Positions 9,039-16,637 of a stretch of DNA of 36,981 nucleotides are shown here, piece after piece; position 1 is the stretch's first letter, and each line of letters starts with the position of its first letter. Origin of the DNA: Hydrogenophaga sp. (GTDB lineage: Bacteria; Pseudomonadota; Gammaproteobacteria; Burkholderiales; Burkholderiaceae_C); assembly GCF_026125825.1 (NCBI RefSeq), contig NZ_JAHCKK010000043.1, forward strand, positions 1 to 36,981. The letters run 5' to 3'. A program made the translations under genes and the position numbers. The notes beneath the pieces were generated by a model that was not told where the DNA came from, searched no databases, and worked only from the letters and a program-made list of their open reading frames with translations.

Positions 9039-10007
9039 ATGAAGAAACAGATATTCACCCTGGCCACGGCACTGGGCCTGGGCACCGCCGCGCTGGCCCA
9101 GGACTTCCCCCAGCGCCCGGTGACGCTCATCGTGCCGTTCTCGGCCGGCGGGCCGACCGACGTGGTCGCGCGCCACCTGGCCCAGGCCATGGGCAAATCG
9201 CTGGGCCAGCCGGTGGTGGTGGAAAACCGCGCCAGCTCGGGTGGCATCGTCGGCACCGAGGCCGTGGTGCGCGCCGAGGCCAACGGCTACACGCTGCTGA
9301 TCCACAACATCGGCATGTCCACGCTGCCCGCGCTCTCGCGCTCGCTGCGCTTCAACCCGGCAACCGACCTGGACTTCATTGGCCAGGTGGCGGACGTGCC
9401 CATGACGCTGGTGGGCAAGCGCGACCTCGAACCGACCGGCTTTAAGGCGCTGCACCAGTACATCACGCTCAACCAGAAGAAGATCAACCTCGCCAACGCC
9501 GGCATCGGCACGGCCTCGCACCTGTGCGGGCTGATGCTGATGAGCCGCCTGAACCTGCCCATGACCACCGTGCCCTACAAGGGCGCCGCGCCCGCCATGG
9601 CCGATCTACAGGGGGGCCAGGTGGAGCTGTTGTGCGACCAGATCACCACCACGCTGGGGCCGATCCAGGCCGCGCGCGTCAAGCCCTACGGCAGCACCAC
9701 GCGCGAACGCCTGCCCTCGCTGCCCGATCTGCCCACGCTGAGCGAACAGGGGCTCGACGGCTTGGAGGTGACGGTCTGGCACGGCGTGTACGCACCGAAA
9801 AACCTGCCCAAGCCCGTCACCGACAAACTGGTGAAGTCCCTGCAGGACGGCCTGGCCGACCCCGCGTTCCGCGACAGCCTGCAGAAACTGGGCGCCCTGC
9901 CCGTGAGCAAGGACAAGGCCACGCCCGACGGGCTGGGCAAGCACCTGCGCCAGGAGATCGCGCGCTGGTCGCCCGTGATCCGGCAGGCCGAGGCCTACCT
10001 CGACTGA
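9039..10007 (+). CDS. Bug-family tripartite tricarboxylate transporter substrate-binding protein
   Basis: A 322-residue periplasmic Bug protein. A signal peptide of about 20 residues ends at ALA before QDFPQRPV. The mature protein starts with the family pattern PVTLIVPFSAGGPTDVVARHLA and contains VVVENRASSGGIVGTEAV, where Bug proteins contact the ligand's carboxylate, and later PYKGAAPAMADLQGGQVELLCD. AAGGAGA lies 7 nt upstream of the ATG. No TctA/TctB membrane genes are present, as is usual for most of the many Bug genes in Burkholderiales. Linkage to two CoA-transferases suggests a carboxylic acid ligand. Confidence 0.93.
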   Translation: MKKQIFTLATALGLGTAALAQDFPQRPVTLIVPFSAGGPTDVVARHLAQAMGKSLGQPVVVENRASSGGIVGTEAVVRAEANGYTLLIHNIGMSTLPALSRSLRFNPATDLDFIGQVADVPMTLVGKRDLEPTGFKALHQYITLNQKKINLANAGIGTASHLCGLMLMSRLNLPMTTVPYKGAAPAMADLQGGQVELLCDQITTTLGPIQAARVKPYGSTTRERLPSLPDLPTLSEQGLDGLEVTVWHGVYAPKNLPKPVTDKLVKSLQDGLADPAFRDSLQKLGALPVSKDKATPDGLGKHLRQEIARWSPVIRQAEAYLD

Positions 10008-10017
10008 GCGCGGCCGT

Positions 10018-10308
10018 TCATTCCTTGCGCCGCGCCACCCAGTAGGTGGCGCCCTCGGCGCCATAGCGCTCGGCATGCGGCACTTCGCTCTCGATCTGGA
10101 AGGTGTCGCCCGCGCGCAGCTGGCGCGTGAGGTCGCCCACCGTCAGCCACATCTCGCCGCGCGTGACCACCGCCTTGGCGCCAAAGGGGTGGGTGTGCAT
10201 GTCCAGCACCGTGAAGGGCGCCCACTCGCGCTCAATCACCTCGTCGTAACCTTCGATCAGGGCCTGAAGGCGAAAGGCCTCGAAGTTGGCAGGGCTCATG
10301 CCCGCCAT
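10018..10308 (-). CDS. Small cupin-domain protein
   Basis: A 96-residue single-domain cupin. The first cupin motif is read in VLDMHTHPFGAKAVVTRGEMWL and the second in GDTFQIESEVPHAERYGAEG, giving His residues suited to metal binding. It converges on the Bug gene with only 10 nt between the stops and is divergent from the DGPF gene at 10375. Start is uncertain: ATG at 10308 or ATG at 10299 (MSPANFEAF), neither with a clear ribosome site. The ligand is unknown; small cupins of this kind are often simple metal-dependent enzymes or sensors. Confidence 0.8.
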   Translation of the reverse strand: MAGMSPANFEAFRLQALIEGYDEVIEREWAPFTVLDMHTHPFGAKAVVTRGEMWLTVGDLTRQLRAGDTFQIESEVPHAERYGAEGATYWVARRKE

Positions 10309-10374
10309 TGTGGGCCATCGCAGCGCGCGGTGAGGCGTTAGCATGGAGGGCTTGTGCACAGCGAAAGGCGTTCC

Positions 10375-10740
10375 ATGTCCCACATGCTTCTGATCCTTGA
10401 ACCGGTCGGCCAGCGCAGCTCCCGCACCGAGGCCCAGGGCCGCGAGGCGTATGCCAGCATGCAGCGTTTCGGCGAGTCGCTGCGCGCGCGCGGCAAGCTG
10501 CTGGCGGCGGAGTCGCTGGCCTCCCAGTCCCAGGGGGTGCGGGTGCACACGGGCGGCGGCAAGGCGCAGGTGGTGGACGGGCCGTTCGCCGAGGCCAAGG
10601 AAATGATCGGTGGCTTTTTTCTTCTGGACTGCGACAGCATGGAGGAGGCCGTGGCCATTGCCCAGCAGTGCCCGGCGGCCGAATGGGCCACCGTCGAGGT
10701 GCGTGCCCTGGGGCCGTGCTACGACGACAGCCAGGGCTGA
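10375..10740 (+). CDS. YCII-related DGPF-domain protein (first of three)
   Basis: A 121-residue protein of the YCII/DGPF family, with the signature DGPFAEAKE at residues 68-76 and the expected N-terminal MLLILEPVG strand. DGPF proteins are the usual genomic partners of ECF42 sigma factors. This one lies just upstream of the candidate ECF42 promoter, so it may be outside the main operon. The ATG at 10375 is preferred over an in-frame GTG at 10354; AAAGG at 10364-10368 is a fair ribosome site. Molecular function of DGPF proteins is not established. Confidence 0.85.
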   Translation: MSHMLLILEPVGQRSSRTEAQGREAYASMQRFGESLRARGKLLAAESLASQSQGVRVHTGGGKAQVVDGPFAEAKEMIGGFFLLDCDSMEEAVAIAQQCPAAEWATVEVRALGPCYDDSQG

Positions 10741-10783
10741 GGCCCGGCCTCAGGGTTTTTCCTGGGGCTTTTGAGGCGGCACT

Positions 10784-10810
10784 TGTCGAAAACCCGGGGG
10801 CTGGTTCGTC
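10784..10810 (+). promoter_or_regulatory. Candidate ECF42-type promoter
   Basis: TGTCGA (10784-10789), a 17-nt spacer, and CGTC (10807-10810) match the promoter pattern reported for ECF42 sigma factors. It lies 37 nt upstream of the ATG of the first gene in an operon that ends with an ECF42-type sigma gene. That placement makes a self-activating circuit likely. The match is read by eye; transcription start is inferred. Confidence 0.6.
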
Positions 10811-10847
10811 GTGCCTGTTGAAGATACCGATTCAACAGGAGTTCCCG

Positions 10848-11330
10848 ATGAAAGTGCCCGCCCGCATCCAGCCTTGCCTGTGGTTTGACCGCCAGGCCGA
10901 GGAGGCCGCACGGTTCTACGTGTCGGTGTTCCCGAACTCGCGCATCGGGGCGATCACCCGTTACGGCCCCGGCGCTCAGCTGCCCGAGGGCACGGTGCTC
11001 ACGATCGATTTCGAACTCGACGGGCAGCAGCACACGGCGCTCAACGGCGGGCCGCATTTCCGGTTCTCCCCCGCCATTTCCCTCGTGGTGCGCTGCCACT
11101 CGCAGCAGGAGGTGGACCACTATTGGCATCACCTCTCGGCCGCACCGGAGCAGGAGCGCTGCGGCTGGCTGCAGGACCGCTACGGGCTGTCCTGGCAGAT
11201 CGTGCCCGAGCAGCTCATGGCCCAGCTGCAGCACCCCGATGCGGCGCGCCGCCAGAGCGTCACGCTGGCCATGCTCGCCATGGGCAAGCTCGACATCGCG
11301 GCCCTGCAACACGCCTTCGACCACCCCTGA
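10848..11330 (+). CDS. PhnB-like VOC-family protein
   Basis: A 160-residue protein of the vicinal-oxygen-chelate superfamily, PhnB-like ('3-demethylubiquinone-9 3-methyltransferase' in older annotations). Landmarks are IQPCLWFDRQAEEAARFYVSV at the start, FPNSRIGAITRYGP, FELDGQQHTALNGGP and the C-terminal GWLQDRYGLSWQIVP. AACAGGAG lies 7 nt before the ATG at 10848. It is the first gene behind the candidate ECF42 promoter. VOC proteins of this type recur near DGPF genes. The reaction is unknown and the old methyltransferase name should not be taken literally. Confidence 0.88.
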   Translation: MKVPARIQPCLWFDRQAEEAARFYVSVFPNSRIGAITRYGPGAQLPEGTVLTIDFELDGQQHTALNGGPHFRFSPAISLVVRCHSQQEVDHYWHHLSAAPEQERCGWLQDRYGLSWQIVPEQLMAQLQHPDAARRQSVTLAMLAMGKLDIAALQHAFDHP

Positions 11331-11351
11331 AGCCTTTTCCAGGAGACCCCC

Positions 11352-11783
11352 ATGCGATTCATGATCATCGTCAAGTCCTGCGACGAATTCGAAGCCGAGA
11401 CCTCGCCCGCGCCCGACGAGGCGCTGATGGCCGAGATGGTCCGCTACCACGAGGAACTGGCCCAGGCCGGCGTGCTGCTCGACGGCTCGGGCCTGCACCC
11501 CAGCCGCAAGGGCTGGCGCATCCATTACAGCGCCGACGGCAAGAAGCGCGTCGTCGACGGCCCGTTTGCCGAGGCCAAGGAACTGATCGCGGGCTACACC
11601 CTGATCCAGGTGCGCTCGCGCGAGGAGGCGATGGAGTGGAGCCGCCGCTTTCCCAACCCGGCGGGCGCGGGCAAGGAAGCCGTGATCGAGCTGCGCCAGC
11701 TCTACGAGATGGAGGACTTCCCGCCCAGCGAGCCGCTGGAGGACTTCAAGAAGCTCGACGCCATGAACCACCCCCAGCGCTGA
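11352..11783 (+). CDS. YCII-related DGPF-domain protein (second of three)
   Basis: A 143-residue YCII/DGPF protein with DGPFAEAKE at residues 69-77, MRFMIIVKS at the start and a slightly longer C-terminal tail than the first copy (EMEDFPPSEPLEDFKKLD). CCAGGAGA at 11339-11346 precedes the ATG. It sits inside the probable sigma operon (21 nt after the VOC gene, 11 nt before the SRPBCC gene). It is clearly a paralogue of the genes at 10375 and 17024 but is divergent outside the motif. The family role is linked to ECF42 regulation by genome context only. Confidence 0.9.
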   Translation: MRFMIIVKSCDEFEAETSPAPDEALMAEMVRYHEELAQAGVLLDGSGLHPSRKGWRIHYSADGKKRVVDGPFAEAKELIAGYTLIQVRSREEAMEWSRRFPNPAGAGKEAVIELRQLYEMEDFPPSEPLEDFKKLDAMNHPQR

Positions 11784-11794
11784 GGAGCCGCACC

Positions 11795-12334
11795 ATGTTC
11801 AAGATCCTTGCCCTGCTGATCGGTGTGGCCATCGCCGCCCTGCTGTTGTACGCCGCGAGCCGGCCCGACCGCTTCCACGTCGAGCGCTCCGCCACCATCC
11901 AGGCAAGCGCAGAGCGCCTGCACCCGCTCATCAACGATCTGCAGCGCTTCAACACCTGGAACCCCTACGCCCGCAAGGACCCGGCCATGCAGGGCCGGTA
12001 CAGCGGGCCCACCGCCGGCCCTGGCGCGGTGTACGAGTTCCAGGGCAACAAGGAGGTGGGCAAGGGCCGCATCGGCATCACCGCGTCCAGCGCGCCCTCC
12101 AGCGTGACCATGCAACTCGACATGTTCGAGCCCTTCGAGGGCCACAACGTCGTCACCTTCAGCCTCGTGCCCGAAGGCGAGGCCACCCGGGTGACCTGGG
12201 CCATGGACGGCCCCAGCCCCTTCGTTGCGCGGCTCATCGGCGTCTTCATGAACATGGACCAGATGATCGGCCGCGATTTCGAGGCCGGGCTGTCTTACCT
12301 CCAATCGCTGGCCGAGAAGCCGGCAGCGTCCTGA
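11795..12334 (+). CDS. SRPBCC-family protein with N-terminal membrane anchor
   Basis: A 179-residue protein. Residues about 3-20 form one hydrophobic helix (LALLIGVAIAALLLYAAS). The rest is a helix-grip SRPBCC domain: FHVERSATIQASAERLHPLI, then FNTWNPYARKDPAMQGRYSG, and the C-terminal GRDFEAGLSYLQSLAE. This layout is a known subgroup of 'polyketide cyclase/dehydrase' proteins. GAGGAG at 11782-11787 lies 7 nt before the ATG. It is the third gene of the probable ECF42 operon. The anchor suggests action at the cytoplasmic membrane, with the domain side not determined. Confidence 0.87.
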   Translation: MFKILALLIGVAIAALLLYAASRPDRFHVERSATIQASAERLHPLINDLQRFNTWNPYARKDPAMQGRYSGPTAGPGAVYEFQGNKEVGKGRIGITASSAPSSVTMQLDMFEPFEGHNVVTFSLVPEGEATRVTWAMDGPSPFVARLIGVFMNMDQMIGRDFEAGLSYLQSLAEKPAAS

Positions 12335-12372
12335 GCTTTCTTCCACCCCGTCAACCTTCCAGAGGAACCGCC

Positions 12373-12783
12373 ATGTTTCGCCAGATCTTCGTCAACCTGC
12401 CCATCAAGGACATGGCCCGGTCGCAGGCCTTCTTCAAGTCGCTGGGCCTGAACTTCAACCGGCAATTCACCAACGAGCAGGGCGCCTGCCTGGAGGTGGG
12501 CGAGAACATCTTCGCCATGCTGCTGGTCGAGCCCTTCTTCCAGGGCTTCACCAAGCTGCCGATCTCGGACGCGAAGAAGGCCACCGAGGTCTTGATCGCG
12601 CTCTCGGTCGACAGCCGCGCCCAGGTGGACGAGGTGGTGGCCAAGGCGGTGGCCGCCGGCGCGACCACGCCGAACGCGCCGATGGACCACGGTTTCATGT
12701 ACCAGCATGGCTTCGCCGACCTGGATGGCCATCAGTGGGAGGTGTTCTGGATGGACATGAGCGCGGCCCCCGCGCAGATGTAA
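12373..12783 (+). CDS. VOC/glyoxalase-like protein
   Basis: A 136-residue VOC-fold protein of the glyoxalase/bleomycin-resistance superfamily. It begins FRQIFVNLPIKDMARSQAFF, has the repeat boundary near residues 60-75, and ends with the typical FADLDGHQWEVFWMD. AGAGGAA at 12361-12367 is the ribosome site. It lies 9 nt before the sigma factor start, so the two are almost certainly co-transcribed. Metal ligands are not obvious beyond His and Glu near the C-terminus, and no substrate can be named. Confidence 0.88.
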   Translation: MFRQIFVNLPIKDMARSQAFFKSLGLNFNRQFTNEQGACLEVGENIFAMLLVEPFFQGFTKLPISDAKKATEVLIALSVDSRAQVDEVVAKAVAAGATTPNAPMDHGFMYQHGFADLDGHQWEVFWMDMSAAPAQM

Positions 12784-12792
12784 ATTCGGCCC

Positions 12793-14067
12793 ATGCATTC
12801 CAGTGTCCACCAGGCCATCGCCACCGTCTGGCGCCTTGAGTCCGCCCGCATCACGGCCAGCGTGGCGCGGGTGGTGCGCGACATTGGCGTGGCCGAGGAG
12901 CTCGCGCAGGATGCGCTGGTGGCCGCGCTGGAGCACTGGCCCAGGGACGGCGTGCCCGACAACCCCGCCGCCTGGCTCATGACCACCGCCAAGCGGCGCG
13001 CCCTGGACCATCTGCGCCACCGCCAGATGGCCGATGAGAAGCACGACGGCATCGCCGCCGACCTCGAAGCCCTGGGCGCCAACCACGTGCCCGATTTCGT
13101 GGACGCGCTGGATGAGGCGCGGCAGGACGACATCGGCGACGACCTGCTGCGCCTGGTCTTCACCGCCTGCCACCCGGTGCTCTCCACCGACGCGCGCGTG
13201 GCCCTCACGCTCAAGCTGCTGGGTGGGCTCACCACGCACGAGATCGCGCGCGCCTTCCTGGTGCCCGAGGCCACCATTGCGCAGCGCATCGTGCGCGCCA
13301 AGCGCACCATCAGCGAGGCTGGCGTGCCGTTCGAGGTGCCGCGCGGCGACGCCCTGGGCGAGCGCCTGGCGTCGGTGCTGGAGGTGGTGTACCTGGTGTT
13401 CAACGAGGGTTACACGGCCACCAGTGGTGGCGACTGGATGCGCCCGGCGCTGTGCGATGAGGCGCTGCGCCTGGGCCGCATGCTGGCCGGTATCGCGCCG
13501 CAGCAGCCCGAAGTGCATGGCCTGCTGGCGCTGATGGAGATCCAGGCCTCGCGCACCGCCGCGCGCACCGATGCCAGGGGCCGTCCGGTGCTGCTGGCCG
13601 ACCAGGACCGCCACCGTTGGGACCACCTGCTGATCCGGCGTGGCCTGGCTGCGTTGGACCGCGCCGACCTGCTTGGCGCCGAACCAGGCCCCTACCATCT
13701 GCAGGCGGCCATCGCGGCCTGCCATGCGCGCGCCGTGCGCCCGGCCGACACCGACTGGGCCCGCATCGCCGAGCTGTACGGTGAATTGGCGCGCGTGGCG
13801 CCTTCGCCGGTGGTCGAACTCAACCGCGCGGTGGCCATTTCGATGCATGCCGGGCCGGCCGCCGGCCTGGTGCTGGTGGACGCGCTGCTGAAGAACAAAG
13901 CGCTGCGCCAGTACCACTGGCTGCCCAGCGTGCGCGGCGACCTGCTGGCCAAGCTGGGGCGCGACGGCGAGGCGCGCGCCGAGTTCGAGCGCGCCGCCGA
14001 TCTCGCCGGCAACGAGCGCGAAAGGCAATTCCTGCTCGATCGCGCCGCTGCATTTCGCATTTCGTGA
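12793..14067 (+). CDS. ECF42-type RNA polymerase sigma factor with long C-terminal extension
   Basis: A 424-residue sigma factor, about twice the normal ECF length. The sigma-2 region spans about residues 5-80 (GVAEELAQDALVAALEHWP, then AWLMTTAKRRALDHLR), and sigma-4 about 115-170 (LGGLTTHEIARAFLVPEATI). From about 185 the extension follows (VYLVFNEGYTATSG, AELYGELARVAPSPVVELNR), the domain annotated DUF6596 with TPR-like helices. No anti-sigma gene is nearby. The architecture plus adjacent DGPF genes fits the ECF42 group, in which the extension is needed for activity. It is last in an operon whose promoter matches the ECF42 pattern, suggesting autoregulation. Confidence 0.93.
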   Translation: MHSSVHQAIATVWRLESARITASVARVVRDIGVAEELAQDALVAALEHWPRDGVPDNPAAWLMTTAKRRALDHLRHRQMADEKHDGIAADLEALGANHVPDFVDALDEARQDDIGDDLLRLVFTACHPVLSTDARVALTLKLLGGLTTHEIARAFLVPEATIAQRIVRAKRTISEAGVPFEVPRGDALGERLASVLEVVYLVFNEGYTATSGGDWMRPALCDEALRLGRMLAGIAPQQPEVHGLLALMEIQASRTAARTDARGRPVLLADQDRHRWDHLLIRRGLAALDRADLLGAEPGPYHLQAAIAACHARAVRPADTDWARIAELYGELARVAPSPVVELNRAVAISMHAGPAAGLVLVDALLKNKALRQYHWLPSVRGDLLAKLGRDGEARAEFERAADLAGNERERQFLLDRAAAFRIS

Positions 14068-14210
14068 TTGATCTCTCTCGAATTGCCTCTTGCGCGGCCC
14101 ATTTCAATACCGCCGCAGCGGGATGCACGGCTTTATCGCCTATATTCGGTCCGCCCTGAGTTCAGGGAATTCAAAACATGGATCCAATCATTCATCGGGA
14201 GGTGATCAAC

Positions 14211-14783
14211 GTGCTACGTTTTATTTCTGCTGCGGCCATCGTCATTCTGTTCTCTGGTTGCGCATTCACTCCGCAGGCGGTTGTCATTCAGCCCAAAGTG
14301 GAAGGCCCAGCCTCCAACATTGGAAAAAACCAAGACCTGCCGCTGACGGTGGTGGACGAAAGGCCCCGGCAGACCATCGGCACGCGGGGTGCACGCGGCG
14401 TCGGTGCCGAAATGACCATTGATGGAAATATTTCGAACATTGTGCGAAATGCGCTGGCCGAAGGCCTGGCCCAGCAGAAATTCAAGGTGACGGCGCCGGG
14501 CGTCAATGCCGCCAGTGAGCTGCGGGTCGAGATTCGAAATCTTGACTACGGTGTCACCGTTGGCTTCTGGGCCGGTTCGTTGAGGGTCGATGTGGGCCTG
14601 AAGGCGATTTGCTCTCGGGGCAATGCCCGCCCGTACGAAATGCTGCATCGCGGCGAGCACAACGAAAGCGTGCAGGTGGTGCAATCCCCGGAGGCCAACA
14701 ACGCTTATGTCAGCGCCGCGGTGTCCCAGGCGGTCAATTCATTGCTGAAAGACGAGCAGCTGATGAAGTGTCTGGCGCCCTGA
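14211..14783 (+). CDS. YajG-family lipoprotein
   Basis: A 190-residue lipoprotein. The start is set at GTG 14211 because GGAGGTGATC (14198-14207) is a full-length complement of the 16S rRNA 3' end at ideal spacing. An in-frame ATG at 14178 has no such site and would bury it in the gene. The signal is short: Arg3, a hydrophobic core, then LFSGC with lipidated Cys17. The mature part contains LPLTVVDERPRQTIGTRG, the YajG-family DxRP-like segment, and a helix-rich C-terminus. The gene is lower in GC than its neighbours. Function of the YajG family is not well defined; outer membrane attachment is likely. Confidence 0.8.
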   Translation: MLRFISAAAIVILFSGCAFTPQAVVIQPKVEGPASNIGKNQDLPLTVVDERPRQTIGTRGARGVGAEMTIDGNISNIVRNALAEGLAQQKFKVTAPGVNAASELRVEIRNLDYGVTVGFWAGSLRVDVGLKAICSRGNARPYEMLHRGEHNESVQVVQSPEANNAYVSAAVSQAVNSLLKDEQLMKCLAP

Positions 14784-14804
14784 GACGCGCCACGAACGGG
14801 TGAA

Positions 14805-14844
14805 GGGTTGAATGGGGTGGTCAGCAAGTCTGCCCCATTTACCC
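14805..14844 (+). terminator. Strong hairpin after the lipoprotein gene (probable terminator)
   Basis: Nested pairing of GGGT/ACCC, AATGGGG (14811-14817)/CCCCATT (14833-14839) and CAG/CTG around loop CAAGT, with small bulges. It begins 22 nt after the lipoprotein stop. There is no long T tract after it, so intrinsic termination is likely but not certain. Confidence 0.45.
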
Positions 14845-14926
14845 CGGGAATCTGTCAGGTGAAAGCCCTCATGGCGCAACCGGTGGCCGGGGTTGACACT
14901 AGTTCACAACGCCGCACACTGCCGCC

Positions 14927-16153
14927 ATGGAACACGATCCGCCCGATTTCCGCACCGAGCCATTTCGCGGTTCCAACCACGCCCCGCTTGATCCGCAGAC
15001 GGAGGCCGACGTCATCGTCGTCGGTGCCGGCCCCGCCGGCCTGGCGGTGGCGGCCTGCCTGGTGCAGCGCGGGCACAGCCCGCTGGTGATCGACCGCGCG
15101 CAGGACATCGCCTCGTCCTGGCGCCATCACTACGAGCGCCTGCACCTGCATACCGTCAAGAGCCATTCGGCCCTGCCCGGGCGGCCGTTTCCCGACGACG
15201 CGCCGCGTTACGTGCCTCGCCAGGGCGTGGTGGATTACCTGGTTGCCTACGCGCGGCAGCATGGGATCGAACCCATGCTGGGGCTGAACGTGACGGCCAT
15301 CGAACCCCGGCAGGAACCGGGCGCGCCCTGGCAGGTGGTGCTGGCTGGCGGGCGGCGACTGTCGGCCAACCACGTGGTCGTGGCCACCGGCGCCAACCGG
15401 CAGCCGCGCGCTCCCCGGCTGCCGGGCGAGGACGTGTTCCAGGGTCGCCTGCTGCACAGCCGCAGCTACCGCAACGCCGCGCCTTTCCTGGGCCAGCGGG
15501 TGCTGGTGGTCGGCATGGGCAACACGGGTGCCGAGATCGCGCTGGACCTGGTGGAGCACGGCGTGCGCGCCGCGCTCTCGGTGCGTTCGCCGGTGAACAT
15601 CGTGCGGCGCGACGTGCTCGGCCGGCCCACGCAGCTCTCCAGCCTGGTGCTCAGCCGACTGCCCGCGCCGCTGGGCGACGCGCTGGCGGTGCTGCTGCGC
15701 AATCTCACCGTGGGCGATCTGCGCCGCCATGGCCTGCGCAGTGCAAGCGTCTCGCCGCTGCGCCAGCTGCGCGAGGAGGGCAAGACGCCGGTGATCGACG
15801 TCGGCACCGTCAAGCGCATCAAAGCCGGTGACATCCAAGTCTACCCCGGCATCCAGCGCCTCACGGGGGGCGGGGTGCGCTTTGCCGACGGCAGCGAACA
15901 CCCATTCGACACCGTGCTGCTGGCCACCGGCTACGACCCGGCGCTGGGCGAGCTCTTTCCGCACACCGCCCTGCCGCTGGACGAGCGCGGCATCCCTTTG
16001 CCGGTCAGCGGTGAGGGCGCGCTCGAGGGCCTGCATTTCGTGGGCTTTGACGTGCGCCAGCCCGGCGGCCTGTTGCGCACCATCGCCCAGCAGGCGCCTG
16101 GGGTGGCGGACCGCATCTCGATGCGGCAGGTGAACGGAGGCCGGCATGCGTGA
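14927..16153 (+). CDS. Flavin-containing monooxygenase-like FAD/NAD(P)-dependent oxidoreductase
   Basis: A 408-residue two-dinucleotide-fold flavoprotein. The FAD-binding motif VIVVGAGPAGLAVA is at residues about 29-42, and the second Rossmann motif VLVVGMGNTGAEIAL is near residue 192. The C-terminal LLATGYDPALGELF is the ATGY motif typical of FMO/YUCCA-like enzymes. It overlaps the next gene by 8 nt. The partners downstream are an unknown protein, a SnoaL-like protein and a DGPF protein, so this may be a second target group of the ECF42 system, although no TGTCGA motif lies upstream. The oxidised substrate is unknown. Confidence 0.85.
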   Translation: MEHDPPDFRTEPFRGSNHAPLDPQTEADVIVVGAGPAGLAVAACLVQRGHSPLVIDRAQDIASSWRHHYERLHLHTVKSHSALPGRPFPDDAPRYVPRQGVVDYLVAYARQHGIEPMLGLNVTAIEPRQEPGAPWQVVLAGGRRLSANHVVVATGANRQPRAPRLPGEDVFQGRLLHSRSYRNAAPFLGQRVLVVGMGNTGAEIALDLVEHGVRAALSVRSPVNIVRRDVLGRPTQLSSLVLSRLPAPLGDALAVLLRNLTVGDLRRHGLRSASVSPLRQLREEGKTPVIDVGTVKRIKAGDIQVYPGIQRLTGGGVRFADGSEHPFDTVLLATGYDPALGELFPHTALPLDERGIPLPVSGEGALEGLHFVGFDVRQPGGLLRTIAQQAPGVADRISMRQVNGGRHA

Positions 16154-16625
16154 GGCGCGCACCCACATCGAGATCGGCAAGCACGAGACCTTTCTGGCCA
16201 CCGAGCCGCTCGAAGGGGGCAGCCTGGAATGGATGCTGGACATCGGCACCCGTGCGCTGGGCAGCGGCCCCTTCAAGCACACGCCACCCACGGCGCTGGA
16301 GATCGAGACCGCGATCGAACATGTGGAAAACGCCGTGATGCCGCTGTTGCGCCAGTTGCCACGGGGCTCCCAGCTGGTGACGTCGGACGCCGCCGCGCAC
16401 GAGTTGCGCCGGCTGGTGCACGAGCGCGAGGCCGGCTCCGCGCTGCTGCTGATCGACGACATCGAGCAGGTGTTCAACCAGATCGCGGCGGTTTCGCTTG
16501 GGCGGCCCGTCGCTTCATCGGGCCTGCCGCCGCAGCCCGACTTCGCCGCCTACGTGCTCATCCTGCGCGAGACCATGCACCACCTCGGCTTCGCATCGCT
16601 GATGCTGCTGCCACCCCACGACTGA
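16146..16625 (+). CDS. Uncharacterised 159-residue protein
   Basis: No family recognised. The protein is acidic and helix-rich, without signal peptide or membrane segment. Residues about 50-80 look like a helix with Glu/Ile/Leu spacing (ALEIETAIEHVENAVMPLL). The C-terminal half contains LLLIDDIEQVFNQIAAVS. It overlaps the monooxygenase by 8 nt and precedes the SnoaL-like gene by 12 nt, so it is almost surely co-translated with the monooxygenase. Codon use is normal for the window. A role as a small partner of the flavoenzyme is a guess from position. Confidence 0.7.
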   Translation: MREARTHIEIGKHETFLATEPLEGGSLEWMLDIGTRALGSGPFKHTPPTALEIETAIEHVENAVMPLLRQLPRGSQLVTSDAAAHELRRLVHEREAGSALLLIDDIEQVFNQIAAVSLGRPVASSGLPPQPDFAAYVLILRETMHHLGFASLMLLPPHD

Positions 16626-16637
16626 CCCCTCCACGCC

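Noticed and set aside
10747-10777. Intrinsic terminator after the first DGPF gene
   Set aside because: GCCTCA/TGAGGC and CAGG/CCTG can pair but compete with each other, the stems are short, and no T tract follows the outer stem.
14893-14921. TTGACA as -35 of a promoter for the flavin monooxygenase
   Set aside because: The -35 is perfect but no -10 better than three of six matches lies at 15-19 nt spacing.
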